Shown: piece after piece, positions 47,783 through 57,584 of the stretch
Layout of the letters: each line of letters starts with the position of its first letter
How positions within the stretch are numbered: the first letter of the stretch is position 1
Assembly (NCBI GenBank): GCA_002708265.1
Contig: PANA01000004.1
Span: 1-64,000 of the forward strand
Direction: 5' to 3'
DNA: 64,000 bases
Source: Legionellales bacterium
GTDB lineage: Bacteria > Pseudomonadota > Gammaproteobacteria > Berkiellales > Berkiellaceae
Notes under the pieces: generated by a model
Databases searched by the model: none
Seen by the model: only the letters and a program-made list of their open reading frames with translations
Told to the model about the DNA's origin: nothing
Translations under genes and position numbers: made by a program

Positions 47783-48649
47783 GTGGCAAAGTTCCCAGTG
47801 ACACAAGAGCTGGTTGAGCACTTAGTGAGAGAGCAGTTTCCTGAGTGGGCATCACTTAAAGTGAAACCTGTTAAAACCAGTGGATGGGATAACTATACCT
47901 ATCATCTTGGTCCAAAGATGTTAATTCGCCTACCAAGTGAGCATTGTTACGCAAACCAGGTCATAAAGGAGTCAACCTGGCTTCCTTATATTAAAAAACA
48001 CCTAAAAACTAAAGTGCCAATACCGCTTGGGCTGGGTTCAGCTAGTAAAGAATACCCATTTCAATGGGCAGTTTATGAGTGGATAGATGGAAAGACACTT
48101 TCAACAAAAAGCTTACAAAGTTCGAATACTATTGCCTATGAAGTAGCCCATTTTCTAAATGAATTATCAAAAGTACCAGTTGAGAAAGAATTTCCCGTTT
48201 CTGGAGAGGAAAATTTTTTTCGAGGTGGATTACTTGAGCACTATGATGCCGAAGCTCGGCAGGGCATAGCACTTTTACCCAGTGAATTTGATCAAAACCA
48301 ATTAATAGAGATATGGGACCGTGCAGTAAATACCCCCATTAATATAAATGCTAATTGGGTACACGGGGATATGAGTCCTGATAATATTCTAGTTAATGAA
48401 TTAGGACACTTAGAAGCGGTCATTGACTTTGGATTGATGTGTGTTGGGGATCCCGCATGTGATTATGTTTTAGCGTGGACATATTTTGATAGTAGAGCTC
48501 AACAGTTATTTATTGAAACACTAAAGCAAGATATTAACACTTGGAATAGAGCAAAAGGCTGGGCTCTGTGGAAAGCGGTTATAAGCCTAGTGCAAAAAAA
48601 TCAAAGTGGAGAACATGAGAAGACAATAAGAAAACTTCTAAATAATTAG
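47783..48649 (+). CDS. Aminoglycoside phosphotransferase-like kinase
   Basis: The product is 288 residues from GTG with AAGGA upstream. The catalytic loop reads NWVHGDMSPDNILVN near residue 192, followed by the Mg-binding IDFGLMCVGDPACDYVLAW. The N-terminal nucleotide fold has SGWDNYTYHLG and LIRLPSE. This is the APH/choline kinase superfamily. Close relatives are often annotated as aminoglycoside phosphotransferases, but actual substrates may be small metabolites. It is coupled to the preceding VOC gene. Confidence 0.85.
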   Translation: MAKFPVTQELVEHLVREQFPEWASLKVKPVKTSGWDNYTYHLGPKMLIRLPSEHCYANQVIKESTWLPYIKKHLKTKVPIPLGLGSASKEYPFQWAVYEWIDGKTLSTKSLQSSNTIAYEVAHFLNELSKVPVEKEFPVSGEENFFRGGLLEHYDAEARQGIALLPSEFDQNQLIEIWDRAVNTPININANWVHGDMSPDNILVNELGHLEAVIDFGLMCVGDPACDYVLAWTYFDSRAQQLFIETLKQDINTWNRAKGWALWKAVISLVQKNQSGEHEKTIRKLLNN

Positions 48650-48828
48650 GAGTTTAAAAACATGTGGTTTACTTTAATGTATAAGTAAAAGGTGATCTTA
48701 AATTACTTTCTGTCTTATTGTTAGATAAGCTGGATTTAAAAAGCAAATATGGTGAAATAAGTAAGACAAATAGTGCCAAAAAGTAACATTTTGCAGTTAA
48801 GCATTCTAAAACAAAAAAACACGTATGT

Positions 48829-50184
48829 TTAGTTCTCACTCGCATGGATTTCATCAAGAGTCGTCTCCTTATGGCTTAATGGAATCAGATTATTTTCAAA
48901 TAGAAAATCAGTATATGTTTTTGCGATCAAATAGTCCCCATCTTTAGTAGTATGTACGCTATCTGCCATCAAAGCCTTTTGTGTCTTTGATAGAGAAAAA
49001 GCATGATGATGATTTACAAAATATTTACAATGTGGCGAATTTTTTTGAGAAAGCATTTTTTCGTAAAGGAAGTCTAGATTTTTAAATGCGGCATACATTT
49101 GATGAGAATTTTCATTTTGTAAAATTTTTACTTCATCTGTTGATGGATAGTTTCTACTGTAAACTGTGGGCTGCAGGCCAAAAATAAACTTTGAGTTAAA
49201 AGATTCAGATACTTTTTCAAACTGTTTCAGCCGAGTCAAAAATGAACTAATGATTTGTCGAGGATAACTTTTAACCCTCAAGCTTTCTTCTTGATTAAAC
49301 GAAAAAGATTCATTTGATTCATGGCAAGAAAGAATATGGGCCCACTCTTCAAGATGAAACTGGTAGGTTAAGTTATAATGCTCAAGTAAATATTGATCAG
49401 ATGTTTGAGAAAAAGATAAATCATTTGCACCTCCGTGACATATGACAAGGTCAGGGTTTAAGTTTTGTACAAATAATAGATATCTAAATAAATCATTAAG
49501 TAAGAGCCCAGAGGGTTGCCCCAAATTAAGTACAGTATACTTAAGAGAGTCTGAACGTTCATTTAGCATCATTTCTAGCTGATTAGAAAACATATCAGAA
49601 AATGAAGTTTTTATGCTCCATGCTGCAGAGCCACCAAAAATGCAAATGAGCCTCTCTTTAGCGCTTCTATTTCTGTAGGTGAAGAGCGGTTTAGGTATAC
49701 GATGACCAAACTCATCAATAGGTCCTAACCCCACATATTGACTTGAAAAAGTATAAGGAAAAAAAGTTAGTCTCTCGTTTCCCATTTTTGCATTTATTTT
49801 ATTAAAGATATGTGAATTTAATTCAGGATATTCGATTTCATCAAGTGCTTTAAACGCATACCTTATCATGCCCTCAGTGTCTGCTTCATAGACTCGCGTT
49901 CGATTAAAGTCAATAAGATTATAAAAATCCTTTGAGCAATTAGGGCTCAAAACAACCAGTATGATTTCATAGTCCGAAAATTTGTAATCATTAATATGCT
50001 TTGAATCAATAGTATACTTCTTTGCAGCGCTTGGCTGGTTATATGAGAAGGCATAATCAGCGTGAAAGAGGTGAGAAAATCTATATTTAAGTCGATTTGA
50101 TACAGTTTCTAATAGATCATCAGAAATGAAGGGGCTAGTAATAACTATAAGCGCAGAGGTTTTATAATTTGGCGATGTGTTCAT
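48829..50184 (-). CDS. SGNH-hydrolase-like protein in the polysaccharide region
   Basis: The product is 451 residues with no signal peptide. The C-terminal two thirds fit an SGNH/GDSL esterase: block I FGGSAAW (Ser186), block III GGAND (Asn254), and block V DSVH (Asp408, His411). The first 170 residues are not recognised. It lies three bases after the carbamoyltransferase stop on the same strand, so the two form a unit. SGNH enzymes in such clusters often add or remove acyl groups on sugars. The sequence does not show which. Confidence 0.7.
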   Translation of the reverse strand: MNTSPNYKTSALIVITSPFISDDLLETVSNRLKYRFSHLFHADYAFSYNQPSAAKKYTIDSKHINDYKFSDYEIILVVLSPNCSKDFYNLIDFNRTRVYEADTEGMIRYAFKALDEIEYPELNSHIFNKINAKMGNERLTFFPYTFSSQYVGLGPIDEFGHRIPKPLFTYRNRSAKERLICIFGGSAAWSIKTSFSDMFSNQLEMMLNERSDSLKYTVLNLGQPSGLLLNDLFRYLLFVQNLNPDLVICHGGANDLSFSQTSDQYLLEHYNLTYQFHLEEWAHILSCHESNESFSFNQEESLRVKSYPRQIISSFLTRLKQFEKVSESFNSKFIFGLQPTVYSRNYPSTDEVKILQNENSHQMYAAFKNLDFLYEKMLSQKNSPHCKYFVNHHHAFSLSKTQKALMADSVHTTKDGDYLIAKTYTDFLFENNLIPLSHKETTLDEIHASEN

Positions 50185-50187
50185 ATC

Positions 50188-51933
50188 TTATTCTTTTGTT
50201 ATTATATAGTTTCCAATAACCAAATAGTCCATCCCGCTCCATTCGAATGTTCTGATCGCATTCAGCGGTGTTTCAACTATAGGCTCCCCCCTTAAATTAA
50301 AGCTGGTGTTAAGAAGAATAGGGTAACCAGCCTCAATGCTAAAATGCTTTAGCAAAGAGTAAAATAGTTGATTTTCATTTTTGGAAACCAGTTGGACTCT
50401 TGCTGTGCCATCAACATGTGTAATAGAAGGGAGTATTGATTGAAACTTAGGCTTCACTTTGCATATAGCAAGCATGTAGTGTTCAGGAGAATATTTTCCT
50501 AATTTAGAGGAGGGTAATTCAAAAATGTCTCCAGCAGACTCTTCGCAGATAGCTGGAGCAAAAGGTCTGAAGGGTTCTCTAAATTTAATTTTTTTATTTA
50601 CTCTGTTTTGCATATCAGGTAACAAAGGGTTAGCTAATATGCTTCTTGATCCAAGTGCGCGAGGGCCAAACTCTGATCTACCCTGGAACCAGCCTACTAC
50701 AGCACCATTTTTTAGCAATGAAGAAACTTTTTTGACCAAATCAGTTGAGCATGGGATATGTTCAAAACATTTCGTATAAGATTTATTAATTGCTACTTTG
50801 ATATCTTGATCATTATACGATTTGCCTAGATACGCGTTGGTCATTGGCATTCGGTTTTTATGACCCAAAACCGAATGATAATAATAATACGCTGCTCCTA
50901 GAGAGCCTCCGGAATCACCTGATGCTGGTTGGACATAAAGTTCCCCCTTAAGGTTTTGCTTTAACTTACCATTAGCAAGTGAGTTAAGAGCCACACCACC
51001 AGCCAGACAAACATCCGGGTAACCAACACGTTTAGTTGCAACTTTGACCACATGAAAGATTACCTCTTCTGTGATCTTTTGAGCGCTAGAGGCAATATCT
51101 GCAAAGCGTATATTATTTTTTTTTTCAATAGCTGTTTGCTTATCTAGAAAGAAAGGGGTCTCGGGTATCCTAGGATCACCAATGAGCTCTATGAGCTTAT
51201 GAGTATATGATGTCTGTGCTGAAGGAGAAAAATCAAAATAGCTTCTATCAAGGGAGAATGTTCCATCATCATGCAGCAAAAAAAGATTCTTTAACTTTTC
51301 ATAATATGTCGGATCGCCAAATCCTGACATTCCCATAACTTTGTATTCTTCTTCATTAACTTTAAAGCCAAGAAATGCTGTGATTGCGCTATAAAACAAA
51401 CCTAAAGAATCGGGCAGTTGACATGAATATAATTGCTTTATTCCAGTTTTGTCAGCTTTACTAACTGTTAGGGTTTCAAGCTCGCCTACACCATCTAATG
51501 TCACTACAGTAGCTTCATGAAAAGGAGAACCATAAAAAGCCGAACCTGCATGTGCCTGATGGTGTTTAATAGATTTTATTCTACTGAATGGAATGTTTAA
51601 AGCATCAGCTAAGCGCTTTTTTGGAAAAAACTTTTCATTTTCAATCCAGTAGTCTATGGCAGATTTTATGCCACTAAAATTTCCTAGTTTAAGTTCAGAT
51701 TTAATGATTCTACTTAATTTAAGGGGAGTACATTCATAGAAAACAACATGATCAATTTTACTCGGAGATATATTTGCATGTTCACAGCAAAATTGAATAG
51801 ATTTAATGGGAAGAGAAGAATCATTTTTTTTTCGGCTAAACCTTTCTTCTGCCGCGGCCGAAATGATTTCCCCATCTACTAACAAAGCAGCTGCTGATTC
51901 ATGATAGTCAAAGGATACACCTAGTATATTCAT
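50188..51933 (-). CDS. Carbamoyltransferase of the NodU/CmcH/TobZ family
   Basis: The product is 581 residues. It begins MNILGVSFDYHESAAALLVDGEIISAAAEERFSRKK, the typical opening with the HxSA-type metal/adenylate site, and has GGVALNSLANGKL and the C-terminal GARVQL-type VDGTARVQLV with LLNTSFNLRGEPIV. The family transfers carbamoyl from carbamoyl phosphate to a hydroxyl via carbamoyl-AMP. In this neighbourhood the acceptor is probably a surface sugar, by inference. It is the first gene of a unit with the SGNH gene. Confidence 0.9.
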   Translation of the reverse strand: MNILGVSFDYHESAAALLVDGEIISAAAEERFSRKKNDSSLPIKSIQFCCEHANISPSKIDHVVFYECTPLKLSRIIKSELKLGNFSGIKSAIDYWIENEKFFPKKRLADALNIPFSRIKSIKHHQAHAGSAFYGSPFHEATVVTLDGVGELETLTVSKADKTGIKQLYSCQLPDSLGLFYSAITAFLGFKVNEEEYKVMGMSGFGDPTYYEKLKNLFLLHDDGTFSLDRSYFDFSPSAQTSYTHKLIELIGDPRIPETPFFLDKQTAIEKKNNIRFADIASSAQKITEEVIFHVVKVATKRVGYPDVCLAGGVALNSLANGKLKQNLKGELYVQPASGDSGGSLGAAYYYYHSVLGHKNRMPMTNAYLGKSYNDQDIKVAINKSYTKCFEHIPCSTDLVKKVSSLLKNGAVVGWFQGRSEFGPRALGSRSILANPLLPDMQNRVNKKIKFREPFRPFAPAICEESAGDIFELPSSKLGKYSPEHYMLAICKVKPKFQSILPSITHVDGTARVQLVSKNENQLFYSLLKHFSIEAGYPILLNTSFNLRGEPIVETPLNAIRTFEWSGMDYLVIGNYIITKE

Positions 51934-52031
51934 ACTACTTCCGTTGTAGATGGGACCTTAAAATATATAAGCAAGCCAATTTAGCACTATCTCTAATAAA
52001 AATAAAGCCGTGGAACTTTAAAGAAAAAGCA

Positions 52032-53084
52032 CTACTTATACAGCTCGCTTGCATAGTACTTTGAAAACATATACTCGACAAGTACTGAGAGGATAGCCGT
52101 AATCGGTACAGACAAGATAACACCTGTTAAGCCTAAAAGAGCTCCCCCTGATAACATGCCAAATATGAGTATCGCAGGGTGAATACCTAATCGATCCCCT
52201 ACTATCTTAGGTGTTAAAAAATTACCTTCTATTACTTGCCCACTTAGAAATACAAGAAAAATAATGCCTAATATGCTTGGATTCATACCATATTGGAAGT
52301 AACCGAACATTATACCCATTATAATACCGGCAACGGAGCCCAAGTACGGAATAAAACAAAGGAAACCAGCTAAGTAGCCAATTAATAACCCTAAATGCAG
52401 TCCTATAATGCTTAAAGATAGCCCGTAGAATGTTCCTATCAGTAAACAAACATTAAGCTGACCTCTTATAAATGCTGATATCTTAGTGTCAATTTTTGTT
52501 AATACTTTTTTAACATCATCAGCATGTTGTCTAGGTAAAATTTTAAAAAACTGTGTTTTGAAATTAACCCAGTCTCTAAGTATATAGAATGAAACTATTG
52601 GGGTAATGAATATAAGTGATAGCGCGTTAAAAAGAACCGTGCTTGAATCTACGAAATTTTTACCGGCAACTGTAATTAGCTGCTCTAAATCTAAGGACGA
52701 AGTCTTATTTTGTACTTGCTCTGTTGCATGCTCTGCAATTTCAGAAAACAGAGTTGGGAAACTGTCTTTTATGTAAGGAATAGCTTCACTGCGTAATGCG
52801 CTTATCACTTCAGGAATTAGCTCTAAGAAATTTTGCGCTTGATGAACAACGACTGGAACTAATAGCAGAAAAACCAAGATTAGAATAATTGTGCATACAA
52901 GTACCACTAAAGCGGCAGATATAGTTCTTGAAAATTTATGGTGACATAACCAGTTTGCAACTGGATCAAAAAAATAAGCAAGAAAAATACCAAATATGAA
53001 AGGGAGCATAATACCTTTAATAAGGTAAAAGAATACGCTTATCACAATAAGAATAAGGGACCAGGCAAAAAAGCGGTTGTTCAT
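52032..53084 (-). CDS. AI-2E family transporter (PerM-like membrane protein)
   Basis: The product is 350 residues from ATG 53084. An upstream TTG would add twelve residues but has no clear site. It has an N-terminal pair of hydrophobic segments, a long soluble central region (about 75-190), and a C-terminal cluster of segments containing the family motifs FIPYLGSVAGIIMG and the end with PKIVGDRLGIHPAILIFGMLSGGALLGLTGVILSVP. Family members act as exporters or Na/H antiporters, so the name AI-2E is not a functional claim. Confidence 0.9.
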   Translation of the reverse strand: MNNRFFAWSLILIVISVFFYLIKGIMLPFIFGIFLAYFFDPVANWLCHHKFSRTISAALVVLVCTIILILVFLLLVPVVVHQAQNFLELIPEVISALRSEAIPYIKDSFPTLFSEIAEHATEQVQNKTSSLDLEQLITVAGKNFVDSSTVLFNALSLIFITPIVSFYILRDWVNFKTQFFKILPRQHADDVKKVLTKIDTKISAFIRGQLNVCLLIGTFYGLSLSIIGLHLGLLIGYLAGFLCFIPYLGSVAGIIMGIMFGYFQYGMNPSILGIIFLVFLSGQVIEGNFLTPKIVGDRLGIHPAILIFGMLSGGALLGLTGVILSVPITAILSVLVEYMFSKYYASELYK

Positions 53085-53185
53085 TCGGATAAACTCAAAA
53101 CATAGATAGTATGTATGCAATCATAAACATGCAGCCATGTTAGTTGTCAATCTTTTTGTTGGGAGAATTTGTTTGGTTCTTTGAG

Positions 53186-53214
53186 TTTTATCTAAAAAAA
53201 ACTTTGTGTATGAT
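53186..53214 (+). promoter_or_regulatory. Candidate promoter of the wzm-wzt operon
   Basis: TATGAT at 53209-53214 has TTTTAT 17 bases upstream, in the 180-base gap between two divergent genes. It lies about 50 bases before the permease start. The -35 match is poor. Confidence 0.35.
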
Positions 53215-53264
53215 GAGTCTCGGCATCGGCTATAGAATAGTAGAGGATAAGGAAGTACCTTGAA

Positions 53265-54056
53265 ATGCTTAAATGGAAGCTACGTAAATCTCTTACCACT
53301 ACAATCGCAATAGCAAAACTAAATATTTCTAGTCAATTCAACGATTCAGCGCTAGGTTTTTACTGGTTGTTTTTATCACCATTTTTTACCTTATGTGCTT
53401 ATATATTAGCATTTTCCTTTGTGTTTTCAGGTCGATGGGAATCATCTGGATATTCGTCACTTGGTGAATTCATAGTGTTTTTATATTCAGGGATGCTTGT
53501 TTTAAATGCGTTTAGTGAAGTTGTATCACAATCTGCTGGGTTGTATTTTGAAAACCCAAACTACATAAAAAAGATTCTATTCCCTTTGGAGGTGTTAAAC
53601 GGAACAGTTTTGGTGAAGACTACTCTTGGGTTAGTGTTTGGTAGTGTTTTATTAGTACTACTATCAATTATAAATATGGGACACTTACCTAATGTATTAA
53701 TACTATACGGACTAATATTACCTCCATTTATTATATTTTTATATGGTCTATCTATTTGTATTTCAACAATAGGTTTGTTTTTGACAGATCTAAAGCATTC
53801 AACTGGCATGTTAACGCACTTGGCTTTATTTTTATCTCCAGTATTTTATTCAATAAAAGATGTGCCTGAGCCAATTGTCTATATTTTAAAACTTAACCCT
53901 CTTGTCTATACGATAGAGCTTATTAGGGAAGTAGTATTTAAACAAAATATAAGTTTTGACCACATAATGATTTCGTGGGTTTTTTCTATATTGGTTGCCT
54001 GTTGCGGTATTTATATACACAAAGCGCTGAAGTTAAAATTTGCGGATGCCTTATAA
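53265..54056 (+). CDS. wzm: O-antigen/polysaccharide ABC transporter permease
   Basis: The product is 263 residues with six hydrophobic segments of the ABC-2 type. The region LGFYWLFLSPFFTLCAYILAFSFVF, the GMLVLNAFSEVV segment and the C-terminal LNPLVYTIELIREVVF are typical of Wzm/KpsM-like permeases that export lipid-linked O-antigen. The ATPase gene follows with a one-base gap. Confidence 0.88.
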   Translation: MLKWKLRKSLTTTIAIAKLNISSQFNDSALGFYWLFLSPFFTLCAYILAFSFVFSGRWESSGYSSLGEFIVFLYSGMLVLNAFSEVVSQSAGLYFENPNYIKKILFPLEVLNGTVLVKTTLGLVFGSVLLVLLSIINMGHLPNVLILYGLILPPFIIFLYGLSICISTIGLFLTDLKHSTGMLTHLALFLSPVFYSIKDVPEPIVYILKLNPLVYTIELIREVVFKQNISFDHIMISWVFSILVACCGIYIHKALKLKFADAL

Positions 54057-54057
54057 A

Positions 54058-55326
54058 ATGAAAACACTGTTAAGATTAGAAAACATTAAAAAAACATATT
54101 ATCAATACGACAGTCCATTAAAGAAAGCATTAGCGATAAGTGGCATAAAGTCAGTAAAACCAAATAGGAAAGTAGAGGCTCTCAAAGGAGTCAATCTTGA
54201 GCTCTTAAAGGGTGAGGCTATTGGGTTGTTGGGCAAGAATGGAAGTGGCAAAAGTACGTTGCTTGAAATAGTGTCCGGAACATCACAACAAACAAGCGGT
54301 AAAGTTGAAGTAAATGGCTCTGTTTATCCAATGTTAGAGCTTGGAGCGGGTTTCAATCCAAAATTGTCGGGAAGAAAAAACATAGAGCTTCTATTTCATC
54401 TTCAAGGTATCCCCGAAAAAAGTTTTTGTGAACTCTTTGATAGAGTATTAGAATTTTCAGAGATTGAAAAATTTATCGATCAGCCTGTATATACCTACTC
54501 ATCTGGAATGCAGATGCGGCTCGCTTTTTCGATGTTATTGGCATCTGAGCCGGACATATTGATTATTGATGAAGCATTAGCAGTGGGTGACTACTTTTTT
54601 CAAAAAAAATGTTACGAGCTAATTAGTGATTTTTTGAACAATGGAGGTGGCATGCTTCTAGTTTCTCATGACCATGCCATCATGCGTAATATATGTTCTA
54701 AAGCACTGGTGTTAGAAAATGGCAACTGCATTTATCAAGGGGATGTTGTCACTGCCATTTCGAGATATTTAGAGAGAGTGAGCCCCTCGAAAAATATTAC
54801 CAAAACAAATGATAAACTTGACAAGAAAAAGGTATACATATCAGGGGTTGAGTATGAAGGGCAGGGCAGAAATGTAGGAGCAAAGATTGAGCTTGGCTGT
54901 AATTTTTCAATAAAGGTTCGTGTTGCTGCAAATGAAAAAGCTCAATGTCATGTGAATCTTATGATACGAAATCAATATGGATCATTGATAAATATAACTA
55001 GTACATTATCAAAAAAGATGGATCCTCTATGTCTGCTAGAGGGTGAAACAAAAGTAGTTGAATTTACATTTAAACTAATGATTGAGGCTGGAACATATTC
55101 AGTTCAAGTCTCCTTGTCGTCTGTTGAAAGAAACTTTTTGGATAATATAACATATGATCTAGGGGAAGAATTGGGACCAATTACCGTAATCTGGGAAAGT
55201 GAACGCAAAGTAGCACCCTTCTATGGACAGTTCGGAGTGCCTGCTTCTGTAAGGGTTATAGAAAATACAGTTCGTCAAAAAAACGATACTATTAAACATT
55301 ATAAGAGGGATGAATGGGCGCTATAA
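54058..55326 (+). CDS. wzt: O-antigen ABC transporter ATPase with carbohydrate-binding domain
   Basis: The product is 422 residues from ATG 54058, directly after the permease stop. An in-frame start 18 bases upstream lies within the permease gene. The ATPase part (to about 245) has Walker A GKNGSGKST, signature SSGMQMRLAFS and Walker B ILIIDEALAVGD. The remaining part (about 265-415) is beta-rich, with YGSLINITSTLSKK and EAGTYSVQVSLSS, fitting the Wzt C-terminal domain that reads the terminal modification of the glycan. Such transporters export chains capped by, for example, methylation. The next gene encodes a methyltransferase-like domain, which fits. Confidence 0.9.
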   Translation: MKTLLRLENIKKTYYQYDSPLKKALAISGIKSVKPNRKVEALKGVNLELLKGEAIGLLGKNGSGKSTLLEIVSGTSQQTSGKVEVNGSVYPMLELGAGFNPKLSGRKNIELLFHLQGIPEKSFCELFDRVLEFSEIEKFIDQPVYTYSSGMQMRLAFSMLLASEPDILIIDEALAVGDYFFQKKCYELISDFLNNGGGMLLVSHDHAIMRNICSKALVLENGNCIYQGDVVTAISRYLERVSPSKNITKTNDKLDKKKVYISGVEYEGQGRNVGAKIELGCNFSIKVRVAANEKAQCHVNLMIRNQYGSLINITSTLSKKMDPLCLLEGETKVVEFTFKLMIEAGTYSVQVSLSSVERNFLDNITYDLGEELGPITVIWESERKVAPFYGQFGVPASVRVIENTVRQKNDTIKHYKRDEWAL

Positions 55327-57041
55327 ATTTTTCACTTGATAAAAATTTAGTGAAACTGATTGTTGAAAATACTCCTGTGGAAACTCTTGTTGAAACAGGG
55401 ACATACAAAGGTGATACTCCAGCGGAATTTAACGATGTTTTTAAGGATATTTATACAGTTGAGATAGATAAAGATTTATATGCTTTGGCAAATAAACGTC
55501 TAGAGATCTACAAAAATATAACTGTGGAGCATGCTGAGGCATCTGAGTTTCTTGAAAAATATCATAATAGATTCAAAGAAAAACCAACCTTGTTTTGGTT
55601 GGATGCGCATTGGTGTGAGAATTCTTATCAAGAAAAATCATTTCATCAATGCTCGATTCTAAAAGAGCTTGATAAACTTTCTGGAATAAATGCATCATCG
55701 TTCATTTTAATTGATGATGCCCGGTACTTCTTAACAAGACCATCTTCCGCTCACCGAATAGATGATTGGCCATACTTTCAGGAACTCATTAATAAGTTTA
55801 ACGCAATCAGTAACAATCATGCGATCCAAGTAGTAAATGATGTGATTATATTCTATCCAGTTCAATATAAAGAAATTATTGATCAATATTCTAGAGAGTA
55901 TTCGGTAGATTTGCATGATCTTGTAGAAAGCACAAACTTAGATGTTTTATCATGCATGAAAGAAAAAGAAAACCAAATAGAAAAACTATCACATGAGGTG
56001 GCGCTTTTAAGAGAAGAGAATAAGTTTATCAATATGGGATACCTTGCTGGAGGTACTTCACAAAGGTTATTACGGAATACAATTTTAGTATTTCTTAGAA
56101 TTATTTCCATTATCGCTTATCAGATTTCACCAAAGATTGGGATACTTGAGCAGCACCCTCCAAAGCCACTAAAAATTGGGAAAGTACTTGGTCATGAGAG
56201 TGACAAAGATCTTCCAACATGTAGTATCGTAACTCCCTCATATAATCATGGAAAATACATAGAAAAAACTATTGAAAGCGTTTTGCTGCAAAATGTTAAT
56301 GGCTTGCAATATATTATACAAGATAATATGTCAAAAGATGAAACAGAGAGTATCTTGAAAAGATATGAAAACTTGGCATCTATATATATAGAAAAAGATA
56401 GTGGGCAAGCAAACGCTATTAATAAAGGTTTTTCAAAGTCTTATGGAGATATCATGGGGTGGATTAATTCAGATGATATCCTGATGCCAGGAGCGTTAAA
56501 ATATATATTGAATTTTTTTAAGAATAATCCAGATGTAGATGTTGTTTATGGGGATCGTTTAATTATAGATTCTAATGGAAAGCAAATTGGCAGGTGGATT
56601 CTTCCAAAGCATCGTAATTATATATTGAGCTGGTCAGACTTTGTTCCGCAAGAAACACTTTTTTGGCGAAGGTCTATTTGGGAAAAAATTGGTCAAATAG
56701 ACGAAGAGTTTAAGTATGCCTTAGATTGGGATTTGTTGTGTAGATTTAGAGAAAAGGGTGCAAAAATTAGACATTTGCCTGAAGTATTAGGTGGCTTTAG
56801 AGTTCATTCAGAACAAATTACTTCTACAGCATATAAGAGTGTTGGATTAAAAGAAATGAATTTGATTCGCCAGAGGGAACTGGGATATGAACCATCTGTT
56901 AGAATGATTAGGCTAAACCTAACGTTATATATGGCACAACATTTGCTGTCAGACAAAATTTATGTACTAAAAGAAAAAATAAATAAATTAAGAAGGCAGC
57001 TTAAAATGAAGTTGCACTATGTTGAAAATGGGACAGAGTAG
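55314..57041 (+). CDS. Methyltransferase-like and GT2 glycosyltransferase fusion
   Basis: The product is 575 residues. Residues 1 to about 185 resemble a SAM-dependent methyltransferase: VETGTYKGDT at 26-34 as the glycine motif, VEIDKDLY, FWLDAHW and LIDDARYF. A predicted coiled coil (about 214-236) and a hydrophobic stretch (254-270) follow. From about residue 300 comes a GT2 domain with CSIVTPSYNHGKYI, IIQDNMSKDET, GQANAINKGF, WINSDD at 383-388 and ALDWDLLCRF. It overlaps wzt by 13 bases. A combined glycosyl- and methyltransferase beside Wzt with a reader domain suggests chain extension or capping. The exact sugars are unknown. Confidence 0.8.
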   Translation: MGAINFSLDKNLVKLIVENTPVETLVETGTYKGDTPAEFNDVFKDIYTVEIDKDLYALANKRLEIYKNITVEHAEASEFLEKYHNRFKEKPTLFWLDAHWCENSYQEKSFHQCSILKELDKLSGINASSFILIDDARYFLTRPSSAHRIDDWPYFQELINKFNAISNNHAIQVVNDVIIFYPVQYKEIIDQYSREYSVDLHDLVESTNLDVLSCMKEKENQIEKLSHEVALLREENKFINMGYLAGGTSQRLLRNTILVFLRIISIIAYQISPKIGILEQHPPKPLKIGKVLGHESDKDLPTCSIVTPSYNHGKYIEKTIESVLLQNVNGLQYIIQDNMSKDETESILKRYENLASIYIEKDSGQANAINKGFSKSYGDIMGWINSDDILMPGALKYILNFFKNNPDVDVVYGDRLIIDSNGKQIGRWILPKHRNYILSWSDFVPQETLFWRRSIWEKIGQIDEEFKYALDWDLLCRFREKGAKIRHLPEVLGGFRVHSEQITSTAYKSVGLKEMNLIRQRELGYEPSVRMIRLNLTLYMAQHLLSDKIYVLKEKINKLRRQLKMKLHYVENGTE

Positions 57042-57395
57042 AGCCTGGAAAATATAAGCAATCAGGTTTTAGTCCAGGATAGGCGTTTGAATTATATAAA
57101 TCTAAGTTATGGTTAAAAAACTGATGCAAAAATCTCGTGGTTTTTAATATAGATCTCCTATAGATATGAAGCACCAAAAGCTTATTTAAGCCTTGAGTCA
57201 TTAGGATGGATTTATGAAAACAAATGTGATTTTTCAGGAATGTATATTCTTAATATAATATATGAGTAGCGAAAGAGAGCAGAATAAGTGAATATAAAAA
57301 AAATAAGTCTGTAGTAAATTATAACTCTTGTTGGTTTATTTGTGTATTTATAATACCTATTTTATACATGATACCAATTATTCTGAAGCCTCATT
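57042..57395. other. AT-rich stretch without intact gene
   Basis: These 354 bases between the fusion gene and the phosphatase remnant hold no supportable gene on either strand. Short frames are interrupted. The last part may contain further decayed codons of the gene whose end survives at 57396. Confidence 0.5.
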
Positions 57396-57584
57396 TTGGA
57401 CTTTGGTGATAGATGGCGAGATATTGAGGCTGCACACTCTGTAGGTTGTACTCCTATATTTATTGATTATCAATATAATGAAAAAAGACCTCAAAAACCT
57501 TTTCTCAAGTACAAGTCATTAATAGACTTTGCAAAGCATTTACAGGGAGTGGAAAATGCGCTTACTAAGTTCTCTTGCTGTTAA
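57396..57584 (+). pseudogene. C-terminal remnant of a heptose-bisphosphate phosphatase-like gene (HAD family)
   Basis: The frame encodes FGDRWRDIEAAHSVGCTPIFIDYQYNEKRP, which matches the end of HisB/GmhB-type HAD phosphatases (usually MVGDRWRDIEAG..AGC.TIFIDYGY). Only about 60 residues remain, without an ATG and without the upstream DxDGT nucleophile region. The start given in a simple frame is not a real one. It overlaps the transaldolase gene by 29 bases. It is evidence of a lost sugar-heptose activation step. Confidence 0.7.

Noticed and set aside
48650..48828. Short minus-strand frame near the APH gene
   Set aside because: The 62-codon frame overlaps the SGNH gene end, is composed of AT-rich codons, and has no supporting signal.
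53265..55326. The ABC transporter as exporter of the double-glycine-leader protein
   Set aside because: It is a Wzm/Wzt type with a carbohydrate-binding domain and has no C39 peptidase domain.
57001..57201. Minus-strand frame after the fusion gene
   Set aside because: It overlaps the end of the fusion gene, lacks a ribosome binding site and has no recognisable motif.
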